The notes: a model not told the origin generated them from the letters alone. Positions 1 to 7,620 are shown, counted from the first letter of the stretch. The stretch is 11,678 nt of DNA from an uncultured Oscillospiraceae bacterium (GCA_905203795.1 CAJKXG010000015.1:1-11678), one strand, 5' to 3'. Translations and numbers: made by a program.

Positions 1-13
1 CAAAGGCTGCCAT
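1..13 (-). CDS. Possible start of a further downstream gene (partial, 4 codons)
   Basis: An ATG at 13-11 lies four bases past the DUF3006 stop and is followed by codons for Ala, Ala and Phe before the window ends. A purine-rich AAAAGGA lies about 10 bases upstream, inside the end of the DUF3006 gene, and could serve as its ribosome binding site. The tight spacing fits the rest of this gene run. Four codons say nothing about the product, and the start itself is only a suggestion. Confidence 0.35.
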
Positions 14-17
14 GCCG

Positions 18-239
18 TCACCGTCCTTTTCCTGTCAGCCGCTGCCGCAGTGCCTGTGCACGGGCACGACGCGCGGCAGTCAATGCGCGGTCGATCTCAT
101 AGCCGTCCGCCGTTTGGCGCAGCATGTCCCCCGCCTGTACGTCGGCGGGCAGAGACGCGCGCGGCACGGTGACGCAGGTTTCCTCCTCGTCGCACAGCAC
201 GGCACTGTCGCCTTCAAAACGGTCGATCGAATAGATCAT
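18..239 (-). CDS. DUF3006 family small protein
   Basis: This 73-residue protein opens with the Ser-Ile-Asp-Arg-Phe-Glu-Gly pattern, followed by a short Val/Ala/acidic beta-rich stretch, which I recognise as the DUF3006 signature. The second half is a basic, Arg/Ala-rich helix. There is no signal peptide or membrane segment, so it is probably cytoplasmic. Its function is unknown. The ATG overlaps the stop of the upstream MBL-fold gene in an ATGA, and AAAGGAG (255-249) lies 9 bases before the start, so the two are almost certainly translationally coupled. From family knowledge, DUF3006 genes are often found next to ComEC-like MBL-fold genes, which matches this context and suggests a shared role that has not been worked out. 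The length is normal for the family. Confidence 0.85.
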   Translation of the reverse strand: MIYSIDRFEGDSAVLCDEEETCVTVPRASLPADVQAGDMLRQTADGYEIDRALTAARRARAQALRQRLTGKGR

Positions 240-1174
240 GCGGCGTCGCTCCTTTCCGTTGTCACGGTGATATCTTGGCCGTCGCAGCGCGCCACGACAG
301 TGCCGTTTCGGTCGCTGCGATAATAGGTGATGCCCAGCTTATCCAGCCGTTCGAGCACCTCTTTGTGCGGATGCCCGTAGCTGTTGTCCTTACCGCAGGT
401 CATCACCGCATATCGCGGCGAGACCGCCCGCAGAAATGCTTCCTGTGAGGACGACGAACTGCCGTGATGCCCCAGCTTGATGAAATCCGCCGACAGATCC
501 GTCCCGTTCGCCAACAGATCGCTTTCCGCTTCCTTTTCCGCATCGCCCATCAGCAGAAAACGGCGCGCGCCGAACGTGACGCGGCACACCACCGACTGAT
601 TGTTATTGTCGTCATACAGGCGGGTCGGTGACAACACCTGCACCGCCGCGTCGCCGACGGAAAACGCCTTACCCGCCTTCACATCCTCCACCTCGATTTG
701 CAGTTCGTCCAGTTTATCCAGCAGATTCAGGTAGGTGGACGTGGTGGGAGTATGCGCATCGTCCATGAAGGACATCATATAACGCCCGACTTCAAAAGAA
801 GAGATCACGGTTTTCATACCGCCGATGTGATCGGCGTCCGCGTGGGTGGCGATCACGTAATCCAGCCGTTCCACCCCGTGGGCGCGCAGATAGGACACCA
901 CTGTGTCCCCCGCACTGCGTTCACCCGCGTCTATGAGCAGGTTGACGCCTTGATTGGTCAGCCAAATGCTGTCGGCGTTTCCCACATCGATGACATGCAT
1001 CTCCAGTTGTGTTTCCATCGGCTGTACGACCGCGTCGCGAATACCGAACCGCTCCAGCAAACGATCCATGCCGCCCGTCGCGCTGAGGATCACGGCGACG
1101 ACCGCCACGATCACCACAACGGCGGTGATGATTTTCTCCTGCTTGGTCTGCGGTCTACTTCTTCTTTTTGCCAT
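236..1174 (-). CDS. Membrane-anchored ComEC-type MBL-fold metallohydrolase
   Basis: The 312-residue protein has a short basic N-terminus, one hydrophobic segment at about residues 15-33, and then a complete metallo-beta-lactamase fold that should face outside the cell. Visible metal-site residues are Asp82 in a Leu-Ile-Asp-Ala-Gly strand, the HADADH motif at 111-116, Asp211 in a Met-Gly-Asp-Ala loop, and a Gly-His-His-Gly motif at 236-237. These match the ComEC/Rec2 C-terminal hydrolase group, for which DNA-strand processing during uptake has been proposed; here the large ComEC channel domain is absent, so the substrate is unknown. I chose the ATG at 1174 because AAAGGAG (1187-1181) sits 6 bases upstream and a Lys/Arg-rich N-terminus plus membrane helix follows; an in-frame extension to 1261 has no such support. 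The start overlaps the ygiQ-like gene by 20 bases, and the stop overlaps the DUF3006 start by 4. Confidence 0.88.
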   Translation of the reverse strand: MAKRRSRPQTKQEKIITAVVVIVAVVAVILSATGGMDRLLERFGIRDAVVQPMETQLEMHVIDVGNADSIWLTNQGVNLLIDAGERSAGDTVVSYLRAHGVERLDYVIATHADADHIGGMKTVISSFEVGRYMMSFMDDAHTPTTSTYLNLLDKLDELQIEVEDVKAGKAFSVGDAAVQVLSPTRLYDDNNNQSVVCRVTFGARRFLLMGDAEKEAESDLLANGTDLSADFIKLGHHGSSSSSQEAFLRAVSPRYAVMTCGKDNSYGHPHKEVLERLDKLGITYYRSDRNGTVVARCDGQDITVTTERSDAA

Positions 1175-3041
1175 GCAGTGCTCCTTTCCCTCCGCCGCGT
1201 GCGGAGCGGCCGCCCGATGCCAAACGGCGCTGTGTCTGTTGCTTGGGTTCGGGCGGCACAAGGCAATTCGGTCCTGTACCGATCAGATCGGTGCGCCCTG
1301 CCTCGCGCAGTGCGCGCAGCACCAACGCGCGGTTTTCGGGGCGGAAATATTGCAGCAGCGCCCGCTGTTCCGCTTTTTCTTTCGGGGTGCGCGGGACATA
1401 TACCGGCTCCATAGTATACGGGTCGAGTCCCGTATAGAACATGCAGGTGGATACCGTCCCGGGGGTGGGATAAAAATCCTGCACCTGCTCGGGATGCAGT
1501 CCCTCTTTTTTCAGAAACACCGCCAGTTCAATGGCGTCGCGCATGGTGCTGCCCGGGTGCGACGACATGAGATACGGCACCAGATATTGCTTTTTATTGA
1601 TGCTTTTGGTCAGTTCATAAAACCGCTTTTGAAAGCGGCGATAGGCGTCGATCGACGGCTTGCCCATTTTTTGCAGCACCGGCGTCGAGCAATGCTCCGG
1701 CGCGACCTTGAGCTGACCGCTGATATGGTGCGCGACCAACTCCTTGAAAAACGTTTCGTCGGGATCGGCGAGCAGATAGTCATACCGAATGCCCGAACGG
1801 ATAAACACTTTTTTTACGCCGGGCAGCGCCCGCAGACGGCGCAGCAGGTGCAGGTATTCGCTGTGATCCGCCACCAGTGCGGGACAGGGCTTGGGAGCGA
1901 GACATTTCTTGCCCTTGCACAGCCCGCGCGTAAGCTGCCCGTCGCAGGACGGGCGGCGGAAATTGGCGGACGGACCGCCCACATCGTGAATGTACCCCTT
2001 GAAATCAGGGCGTTTGGTCAGCGCGATCGCTTCCCGCACCACCGACTCCTCGCTGCGGACGGTGATCTGCCGTCCTTGATGAAACGCCAGCGAGCAGAAG
2101 TTGCACGCGCCGAAACAGCCGCGATTGTGCACCAGCGAGAATTTCACTTCCTCCAGACCGGGCACGCCGCCGAGCGGCGTATAGCTGGGATGCCAGTCGC
2201 GTTCATACGGCAGTTCGTACACCGCGTCCAGCTCTGCGCCGGACAGCGGCGGCATCGGCGGATTCTGCACCAGCATGCGGTCGCCGTGCCGCTGGATCAC
2301 GGTTTTGCCGCGCACGGCGTCCTGTTCATCCTGCTGGATGCGGCAGGAAACCGCATACTGCCGTTTACCGTGCTCGGTGGGCTCTTTCACCTGCTCATAC
2401 GACGGACATTCCGCACAGGGACGCGGGGTATAGTCTTTGACCGGCACGGAAAAACAGATGCCGCGCACGTCGGTGATCTGCGCGGGCGATTCGCCGTTTT
2501 GCAGCCGGCGGGCGATCTCCACATCCGCTTTCTCCCCCATGCCGTACACCAGCCAATCCGCGTCGCAGTCAAACAAGATGGACGGGCGCACCGCGTCGTC
2601 CCAGTAGTCATAATGCGCAAACCGCCGCAGCGACGCTTCCAGCCCGCCGATCAGCAACGGGATATCGCCGTACTGCTCCCGCACCCAGCGGCTGTACACG
2701 ATGGTGGCGCGGTCGGGACGCCGCCCCGCCTTGCCGCCCGCTGTATACGCGTCCTCGCTGCGGCGGCGTTTGGCGGCGGTGTAATGCGCCACCATCGGGT
2801 CAATGTTGCCGCCGTTGACGAAAAACGCCAGCTTCGGTCGCCCGAAGCGGGTGATGTCCGCCGCCGACTGGGGCTGCGGCAGGATACAAACGCGAAAGCC
2901 CGCGTCCTCCAGAACGCGGGAAATGATCGCCGTGCCGAAGCTGGGGTGATCCACATAGGCGTCCCCCGCCACCAGCACGATATCCGGCGCGTCCCAGCCG
3001 CGGGCGCGCATTTCTTCATATGTGATCGGCAAAAACGCCAT
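1155..3041 (-). CDS. ygiQ: YgiQ family radical SAM protein
   Basis: The 628-residue protein carries the radical SAM [4Fe-4S] motif CX3CX2C at Cys309, Cys313 and Cys316, preceded by Asn-Arg-Gly and followed by Phe-Cys-Ser. Other family marks are the N-terminal Gly-Gly-Asn-Ile-Asp-Pro region, the GGLEASLRR motif at 132-140, a Cys-rich insertion after the radical SAM loop, and a C-terminal DUF3362-like tail. The length is shorter than E. coli YgiQ (about 740 residues by memory) but usual for Gram-positive members. The enzyme should cleave S-adenosylmethionine to a 5'-deoxyadenosyl radical; the substrate is not known for the family. The ATG is preceded by AAAGGAG at 3055-3049 with 7-base spacing, 24 bases after the ftsK stop. 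The C-terminus ends in a Gly/Arg/Lys-rich tail with a terminal Lys4, encoded partly over the next gene's ribosome binding site and start. The family call is firm; the role is unknown. Confidence 0.95.
   Translation of the reverse strand: MAFLPITYEEMRARGWDAPDIVLVAGDAYVDHPSFGTAIISRVLEDAGFRVCILPQPQSAADITRFGRPKLAFFVNGGNIDPMVAHYTAAKRRRSEDAYTAGGKAGRRPDRATIVYSRWVREQYGDIPLLIGGLEASLRRFAHYDYWDDAVRPSILFDCDADWLVYGMGEKADVEIARRLQNGESPAQITDVRGICFSVPVKDYTPRPCAECPSYEQVKEPTEHGKRQYAVSCRIQQDEQDAVRGKTVIQRHGDRMLVQNPPMPPLSGAELDAVYELPYERDWHPSYTPLGGVPGLEEVKFSLVHNRGCFGACNFCSLAFHQGRQITVRSEESVVREAIALTKRPDFKGYIHDVGGPSANFRRPSCDGQLTRGLCKGKKCLAPKPCPALVADHSEYLHLLRRLRALPGVKKVFIRSGIRYDYLLADPDETFFKELVAHHISGQLKVAPEHCSTPVLQKMGKPSIDAYRRFQKRFYELTKSINKKQYLVPYLMSSHPGSTMRDAIELAVFLKKEGLHPEQVQDFYPTPGTVSTCMFYTGLDPYTMEPVYVPRTPKEKAEQRALLQYFRPENRALVLRALREAGRTDLIGTGPNCLVPPEPKQQTQRRLASGGRSARGGGKGALHGKKKK
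1181..1187 (-). promoter_or_regulatory. Ribosome binding site that fixes the MBL-fold gene start
   Basis: AAAGGAG on the minus strand, 6 bases upstream of the ATG at 1174 and inside the 3' end of the upstream radical SAM gene. It supports the 312-residue reading over the 341-residue one that begins at 1261. Confidence 0.75.
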
Positions 3042-3065
3042 GAACTTGCTCCTTTCGCGGATAGA

Positions 3066-5486
3066 TCAGCTGCGGGTGTTCATCTCCAGCCATTGCTGGC
3101 GGGTGATCAGCACCTGCCGCGGCTTACTGCCCTCGTGCGGACCGACGATGCCGCGCCGCTCCATTTCGTCGATCAGACGACCGGCGCGCGCATAGCCCAG
3201 ACGCAATTTACGCTGCAACAGTGAAGTGGACGCCATGCCGGCTTCCACCACCACCTCCACCGCCTGCGGGAACATATCGTCGGTTTCGCCGTCGTCCTCT
3301 TCCTCACGCGGTGCGGACTTGGCGCTCGCCTCCGCCTGACGGTCGATCTCCTGCATCACGCTTTCGTCGTATTCGCTTTCCTCGGTGGATTTGAGGAAGC
3401 TGACCACCGACTCCACTTCGCGGTTGCTGACAAAGCAGCCCTGCACACGCATGGGCTTGCTCATGCCGAGCGGCATAAACAGCATATCTCCGCGTCCGAG
3501 CAGCTTTTCCGCACCGCCGCAATCGAGAATGGTGCGCGAATCCACACTGCTCGCCACCGTCAGCGCCAGTCGGCTGGGGATGTTCGCCTTGATCAGACCG
3601 GTGATGACATCCACCGACGGACGTTGGGTCGCGATGACCAAATGCATCCCCGCCGCACGCGCCATTTGCGCCAGACGGATGATGGCGTCCTCCACTTCGT
3701 TGGCAGCCGCCATCATCAAATCCGCCAATTCGTCGATCACGATCAAAATCTGCGGCATCGGATGCAAGGTGTCGCTGCGCTTGGCCAGTTCGTTGTACGA
3801 AGTCAGGTCGCGCACGTTGTTTTCCGCGAATTTCTTGTACCGATCGAGCATTTCCGTCACGGCCCAGCCCAGCGCACCCGCCGCTTTGCGCGGATCGGTC
3901 ACGACGGGGACGAGCAGATGCGGAATGCCGTTGTAAATGCCGAATTCCACCTGCTTCGGGTCGATCAGCAACAGGCGCACCTCGGCGGGCGACGAGCGAT
4001 ACAGCACGCTCTGGATCATCGAGTTGGTGCAGACGGATTTACCGGAACCGGTCGTACCGGCAATCAGCAGGTGCGGCATGGTGGACAGATCCGCCAGCAC
4101 GATCTTGCCCGCGATGTCCCGACCGAGCGCCACCGTCAGTTTTCCTTTTGCGGTGGCGAATTCCGGCGAATCAATGAGTTCGCGCAGACTGACGCTGCCG
4201 CGCACCTGATTGGGCACCTCGATACCGACCGCCGCTTTATTCGGGATGGGCGCTTCGATGCGCACACCGGTGGTCGCCAGCCGCAGCGCCAGATCGTCCG
4301 ACAGTTTGGTGATGCTGCTCAGCTTGACGCCGACATCCGGCTCCAACTCATACCGCGTGACCGCCGGACCGCGGGAAACCGCGATCACCTTGGTGCCGAT
4401 GCGGAAATCATTCAGGGTTTTGACCAGAAGCTGCGCGGTCTGCTGCTGCTCCTGCTGTGCTTTATCGTCATCGACATATTTCGGCTCGTCCAACAGCGAG
4501 ATGGGCGGATAGCGATAGCCGTCGTCCTCATCGGAAGCGTTGTCGGGGGTGAAAGCGGCGGCGTTTTCCGCCGGCTCGGCAGGTGCGTTCTCCGGCGGCT
4601 GTGCCAGATCCTCCAGCCGCACGGCAGGCTCCTCCTGCTGTATATCGCGCGCCGCCTTTTCCAGTGCCTCGCGGGCATCCGGCTTCGGCTCTTCCGTCGG
4701 CGCTGTCTCCGGCACCGGCTGCGGTGTTTCTTCGTGCTTTCGACTCTTTTTGTCGGATTTCTCGGGCTTTTCCGAATGCACGGGATGCTCCGGCATGTCG
4801 AGATACCCTTCGCCCATCTCCACATCAATGGAAGCGGCGTTCTTTTTGCGTTCCTCGTTTTCCGCCATACGCGATTCCAATACCTGCTTGGTCTTTTTGG
4901 CGGGCTTCATCAGCGCATGGAAGAAGGTCATGATCGTCGTCCCCGTCGCCAGCATGAAAAACACGAAAATCAGCAGAACCACGATGATCTTGGCGCCGAC
5001 ATCGGTGAAGAAATATTCCAGCGGATAGCCGAGCACCGCGCCGGTCAAGCCGCCGCCGATGCGCTGTACGCCGTTCAGATAGCTGTCTTTCAGCGCGGGG
5101 AAATAACCCGTCGTCGGGTCGGAGGAAAAGATATGTATGGCGCTGCCCACCATCATGATCAGCAGCAGACATTGCCACAACCGCGTGGACGCGTCGGCGG
5201 CGGTTTTTTCACGCGCCAGCGAGATCGCGAGATAGATCATCAGCGGCGGAACCAAAAACGCGCACCAGCCGAACAGCCCGAACACAAAGCTGCGTATCAC
5301 GCCCCACAGACTGTCGCCGTCGATCAGCAAAAGGAAAAACAGCAGGATCGCACCGGCAAATATGAGCACAGCCGCCACTTGATTGGCGGCGCTTTTCTCC
5401 TTCTCGGTCCTGTCCTTTTTCGCAGTGGTACGCGCAGCAGACGTGCGCTTGGCGCTCGACTTGGTCGTTCTCTTTTTGGCGGCCAT
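3066..5486 (-). CDS. ftsK: FtsK/SpoIIIE family DNA translocase
   Basis: The 806-residue membrane-bound hexameric ATPase moves double-stranded DNA through the division or sporulation septum. The N-terminus is very basic (residues 1-31), followed by about four membrane segments (roughly 36-55, 67-90, 103-121 and 163-190). A charged Pro/Glu-rich linker (about 195-340) leads to the motor. The motor shows the alpha domain, Walker A GTTGSGKS at 477-484, Walker B with Asp585-Glu586 in an Ile-Val-Ile-Asp-Glu-Leu-Ala-Asp stretch, and a Gln-Arg-Pro-Ser-Val-Asp motif. The winged-helix gamma domain (about 740-803), which reads polarity sequences in the chromosome, is intact. I chose the ATG at 5486 because an AAGGGAAG tract lies 7 bases upstream; a TTG at 5507, overlapping the peptidase stop, is the alternative and adds seven residues. 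Position just after a TepA-like gene suggests SpoIIIE, but the sequence alone does not separate SpoIIIE from FtsK. Confidence 0.96.
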   Translation of the reverse strand: MAAKKRTTKSSAKRTSAARTTAKKDRTEKEKSAANQVAAVLIFAGAILLFFLLLIDGDSLWGVIRSFVFGLFGWCAFLVPPLMIYLAISLAREKTAADASTRLWQCLLLIMMVGSAIHIFSSDPTTGYFPALKDSYLNGVQRIGGGLTGAVLGYPLEYFFTDVGAKIIVVLLIFVFFMLATGTTIMTFFHALMKPAKKTKQVLESRMAENEERKKNAASIDVEMGEGYLDMPEHPVHSEKPEKSDKKSRKHEETPQPVPETAPTEEPKPDAREALEKAARDIQQEEPAVRLEDLAQPPENAPAEPAENAAAFTPDNASDEDDGYRYPPISLLDEPKYVDDDKAQQEQQQTAQLLVKTLNDFRIGTKVIAVSRGPAVTRYELEPDVGVKLSSITKLSDDLALRLATTGVRIEAPIPNKAAVGIEVPNQVRGSVSLRELIDSPEFATAKGKLTVALGRDIAGKIVLADLSTMPHLLIAGTTGSGKSVCTNSMIQSVLYRSSPAEVRLLLIDPKQVEFGIYNGIPHLLVPVVTDPRKAAGALGWAVTEMLDRYKKFAENNVRDLTSYNELAKRSDTLHPMPQILIVIDELADLMMAAANEVEDAIIRLAQMARAAGMHLVIATQRPSVDVITGLIKANIPSRLALTVASSVDSRTILDCGGAEKLLGRGDMLFMPLGMSKPMRVQGCFVSNREVESVVSFLKSTEESEYDESVMQEIDRQAEASAKSAPREEEDDGETDDMFPQAVEVVVEAGMASTSLLQRKLRLGYARAGRLIDEMERRGIVGPHEGSKPRQVLITRQQWLEMNTRS

Positions 5487-5503
5487 GAAGCCACTTCCCT
5501 TCC

Positions 5504-6220
5504 TCAATGTCCCTCTTGTTCAATCAAAGCATATAAAGCGTCGATCGCGTCCGACAGCGACCCCAGCTCGTCGATCAGCCCTTCCGACACCGCGTCCGTG
5601 CCCTCCAGCACACTGCCCATGTCGGTGGTCAGCTCGTCGGTGCTCATGCAAAGCTGCGCAAAGCGTTCGGGCGTCATGTGCGAATGTTCGGTCACAAACG
5701 TGGTGATGCGCTGCTGCATCCGCTGAAAATACGTGAACGCCTGCGGCACGCCCAACACCATACCCGTCGTGCGGACAGGGTGAATCGTCATGGTGGCAGA
5801 CGGTGCAATAAACGATTTCTTTGCCGCCACCGCCAACGGCACGCCGATGGAATGCCCGCCGCCCAGCACCAGCGACACGGTGGGCTTTTTCATGCCCGCG
5901 ATCAACTCCGCCAGCGCCAGTCCCGCTTCGATATCGCCGCCGACAGTGTTGAGCAGGATGAGCAGTCCCTCGATCTCGCGGCTTTCCTCGATGGCGACAA
6001 GCTGCGGGATCACATGCTCGTATTTGGTGGTTTTATTCTCGGAGGACAGTGCATAATGCCCCTCGATCTGCCCGACGATGGTCAGGCAATGGATGACATG
6101 CCGCCCACCGTCGGTCGTCACCGCGCCGTTTTCCACCACATCCCGCAAACGGTCTTGCAGCTTTTGGGACACGGTGTCCTTTTGCGGTTGCTCCGTATGA
6201 TGATCGTTTCGATTGCTCAT
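5504..6220 (-). CDS. tepA: TepA-like ClpP-family serine peptidase
   Basis: The 238-residue protein has the ClpP/crotonase fold: an Asn-Thr-Val-Gly-Gly-Asp-Ile strand (the ClpP NSPGG equivalent), the nucleophile in GGGHSIG at Ser124, and His147 in Met-Thr-Ile-His-Pro. The Ser-His spacing of 23 is close to the 25 of ClpP. The Asp that completes the ClpP triad appears to be Gly at the aligned place near Ser-Glu-Gly-Leu-Ile-Asp, so the third catalytic residue may differ. There is no signal peptide and no clear membrane segment; the N-terminus is polar, Gln/His-rich. In Bacillus subtilis, TepA (YmfB) lies near spoIIIE and was reported to help protein translocation; I recall this rather than read it here. 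The next gene is the FtsK/SpoIIIE translocase, 17 bases on. The AGGAG at 6238-6234 is 13 bases before the ATG, longer than optimal, and no other start is nearby. Confidence 0.88.
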   Translation of the reverse strand: MSNRNDHHTEQPQKDTVSQKLQDRLRDVVENGAVTTDGGRHVIHCLTIVGQIEGHYALSSENKTTKYEHVIPQLVAIEESREIEGLLILLNTVGGDIEAGLALAELIAGMKKPTVSLVLGGGHSIGVPLAVAAKKSFIAPSATMTIHPVRTTGMVLGVPQAFTYFQRMQQRITTFVTEHSHMTPERFAQLCMSTDELTTDMGSVLEGTDAVSEGLIDELGSLSDAIDALYALIEQEGH

Positions 6221-6242
6221 GACTGTTTCCGCTCTCCTATTC

Positions 6243-6275
6243 CTGCTGAATTCGCAGACTAGTATTCACGGAAAC
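6243..6275 (-). promoter_or_regulatory. Possible leader hairpin or internal start before tepA
   Basis: The 70-base gap between the two genes holds GTTTCCG (6275-6269) and its exact complement CGGAAAC (6231-6225), with a smaller nested CTGC/GCAG pair (6257-6243). In an RNA read through from upstream, the outer stem would place the AGGAG of tepA in an internal loop and pair the bases between it and the start. This is a pencil-and-paper reading, and the loops are large, so stability is unproven. Confidence 0.25.
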
Positions 6276-6289
6276 GTCGGCAGATATGC
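6260..6289 (-). promoter_or_regulatory. Candidate sporulation-type (sigma-G-like) promoter before tepA
   Basis: On the minus strand GCATA (6289-6285) is followed after 18 bases by AATACTA (6266-6260). The forespore sigma-G consensus, as I recall it, is GHATR, about 18 bases, then CATNHTA; the match is complete in the first box and one base off in the second. It lies 39 bases before the tepA ATG, in the only sizeable gap between 7604 and the left edge. Short motifs of this kind arise by chance, so this is a candidate only. Confidence 0.22.
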
Positions 6290-6290
6290 G

Positions 6291-7604
6291 TTACACCGTC
6301 GCGGGCGTCTGATCCGTCTCGGCGGCGGGTTTTTCCTGTTTTTGCGCGTTGAGGCGCGCGTTCGCCAGCATCAGCTTGATGCGGTTTTCCTGATTGACGC
6401 GCGTTGCGCCGGGGTCGTAGTCGATGCAGACGATGTTGGATTGCGGCATGTTTTCCTTGATCTTGCGCACCATGCCCTTGCCCGCCACATGATTGGGCAG
6501 ACAGCCGAACGGCTGTGTACACACGATATTGCAGATGCCGCTGTCCACCAGCTCCAGCATCTCGCCCGTCAGCAGCCAGCCCTCGCCCATTTTATTGCCA
6601 TAGCCGAGATAGCCCTTGACCATGGATTTGAGATGCTCGAACGTCGTGGGCGCGCGGAACTCGGGATGGCGCTTGACCGCCGCGATCATGTCGCGCTGCA
6701 AGCCCAGAATGTATTTTTTCAGCAGCGAAGCGACCGCGTACGTGACTGTTTTGCCGCCGTACAGGCGGTGATCCTCCACGCGGTTGTCGCATTTGAACAG
6801 GATAAAATCGGTCAGCCCGGGGACAACCGGCTCGCAGTCCTCCGAGCGCAGGAATTCCTCCAAATTGTTATTGCCGAGCGGCGCAAATTTTACATAGATC
6901 TCGCCGACCACGCCCACTTTGATCTTGGGGACGCGTTTGACAGCGATGGTGGCAAAATCGTCCGCGATGGCACGGAAGTTTTCGCGGATATGTGCCGGAC
7001 GAAAACTGCCGCGCTGCTGAAAATCGTCCAGCAGCCGCTTGATCCACAGGTCGATGCGGCGTTCGGTCTCCCCCTTTTGCAGTTCATAGGGGCGGCACTG
7101 GTTCGCCATATGGACGATCAGGTCGCCGTACAGCATGGAATACGCCATCTGCTGGATCATGGGCAGATTCAGCGAAAAGCCCGGATTTTTCTCCAGACCC
7201 GACAGGTTGATAGACACCACCGGAATGTAGTCATAGCCCGCGCGGATCAGCGCTTTGCGCAGCAGGTGGATATAGTTGGACGCGCGGCAGCCGCCGCCCG
7301 TCTGGGTAATCAGCAGCCCGATCTTGTGCGGATCGTATTTGCCGCTTTCCACCGCGTCCAGCAATTGCCCGATGACCAGCAGGGCAGGATAACAGGTGTC
7401 GTTATGGACATATTTCAGCCCCATCTCCACAATGCCGCGGTGATTGGTGGTTAGCATTTCCGCGTGATACCCGTGCAGTTCGAACACATGTCGCAGCATC
7501 GTGAAGTGCACCGGCAGCATTTGGGGCATGAGCAGGGTGTATTCCCGCTTCATTTCTTCCGTAAACAGCAGCCGTCCGCTGTCGTCATAAACCAGTTTTG
7601 CCAT
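6291..7604 (-). CDS. HgdB-like acyl-CoA dehydratase-type protein (partner of the activase)
   Basis: The 437-residue protein belongs to the 2-hydroxyacyl-CoA dehydratase (HgdB/BcrC) superfamily branch that normally forms the C-terminal part of large activase fusions. Conserved features are Asn-Asp-Thr-Cys-Tyr-Pro with Cys71, a Gly-Gly-Gly-Cys-Arg motif with Cys106, Asn-Gln-Cys-Arg with Cys170, and a Cys358/Cys362/Cys368 cluster in a Pro-Phe-Gly-Cys-Leu-Pro-Asn-His context. These cysteines could hold an Fe-S cluster that receives electrons from the ATPase partner, by analogy with HgdC to HgdAB; the substrate is unknown. There is no signal peptide or membrane segment. The start is clear: AAAGGGAGG (7619-7611) lies 6 bases before the ATG, within the 16-base gap after the activase stop. 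The tail after about residue 400 is Lys/Gln/Ala-rich and ends in an Ala/Thr-rich stretch. The family assignment is sound, the reaction open. Confidence 0.85.
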   Translation of the reverse strand: MAKLVYDDSGRLLFTEEMKREYTLLMPQMLPVHFTMLRHVFELHGYHAEMLTTNHRGIVEMGLKYVHNDTCYPALLVIGQLLDAVESGKYDPHKIGLLITQTGGGCRASNYIHLLRKALIRAGYDYIPVVSINLSGLEKNPGFSLNLPMIQQMAYSMLYGDLIVHMANQCRPYELQKGETERRIDLWIKRLLDDFQQRGSFRPAHIRENFRAIADDFATIAVKRVPKIKVGVVGEIYVKFAPLGNNNLEEFLRSEDCEPVVPGLTDFILFKCDNRVEDHRLYGGKTVTYAVASLLKKYILGLQRDMIAAVKRHPEFRAPTTFEHLKSMVKGYLGYGNKMGEGWLLTGEMLELVDSGICNIVCTQPFGCLPNHVAGKGMVRKIKENMPQSNIVCIDYDPGATRVNQENRIKLMLANARLNAQKQEKPAAETDQTPATV

Positions 7605-7620
7605 AGCAAACCTCCCTTTC

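Noticed and set aside
1175..1261. Longer N-terminus for the MBL-fold protein, starting at 1261
   Set aside because: The 29 extra residues lie wholly within the ygiQ coding region and show no signal-peptide character, while the ATG at 1174 has a good AAAGGAG and a normal membrane-anchor start.
954..3224. A 756-codon open frame on the plus strand opposite the ygiQ and MBL-fold genes
   Set aside because: It is exactly antisense to two well-conserved genes, is very rich in His, Arg and Gln, has no family motif and no good ribosome binding site. Long antisense frames are expected in GC-rich codon usage.
5487..5507. TTG start for the FtsK/SpoIIIE gene overlapping the tepA stop in TTGA
   Set aside because: Possible as coupled translation, but the ATG at 5486 has a purine-rich AAGGGAAG at good distance and a typical Ala-Lys-Lys-Arg start, so I prefer it.
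3624..5726. A 700-codon open frame on the plus strand opposite ftsK
   Set aside because: It is antisense to the Walker motifs and membrane helices of a clear FtsK/SpoIIIE gene, with Arg/His/Gln-rich composition and no recognisable domain.
6213..7454. A 413-codon open frame on the plus strand opposite the HgdB-like gene
   Set aside because: Shadow of a gene with a strong ribosome binding site and conserved cysteine motifs; the translated product has the His/Asp/Arg/Gln-rich look of antisense sequence.
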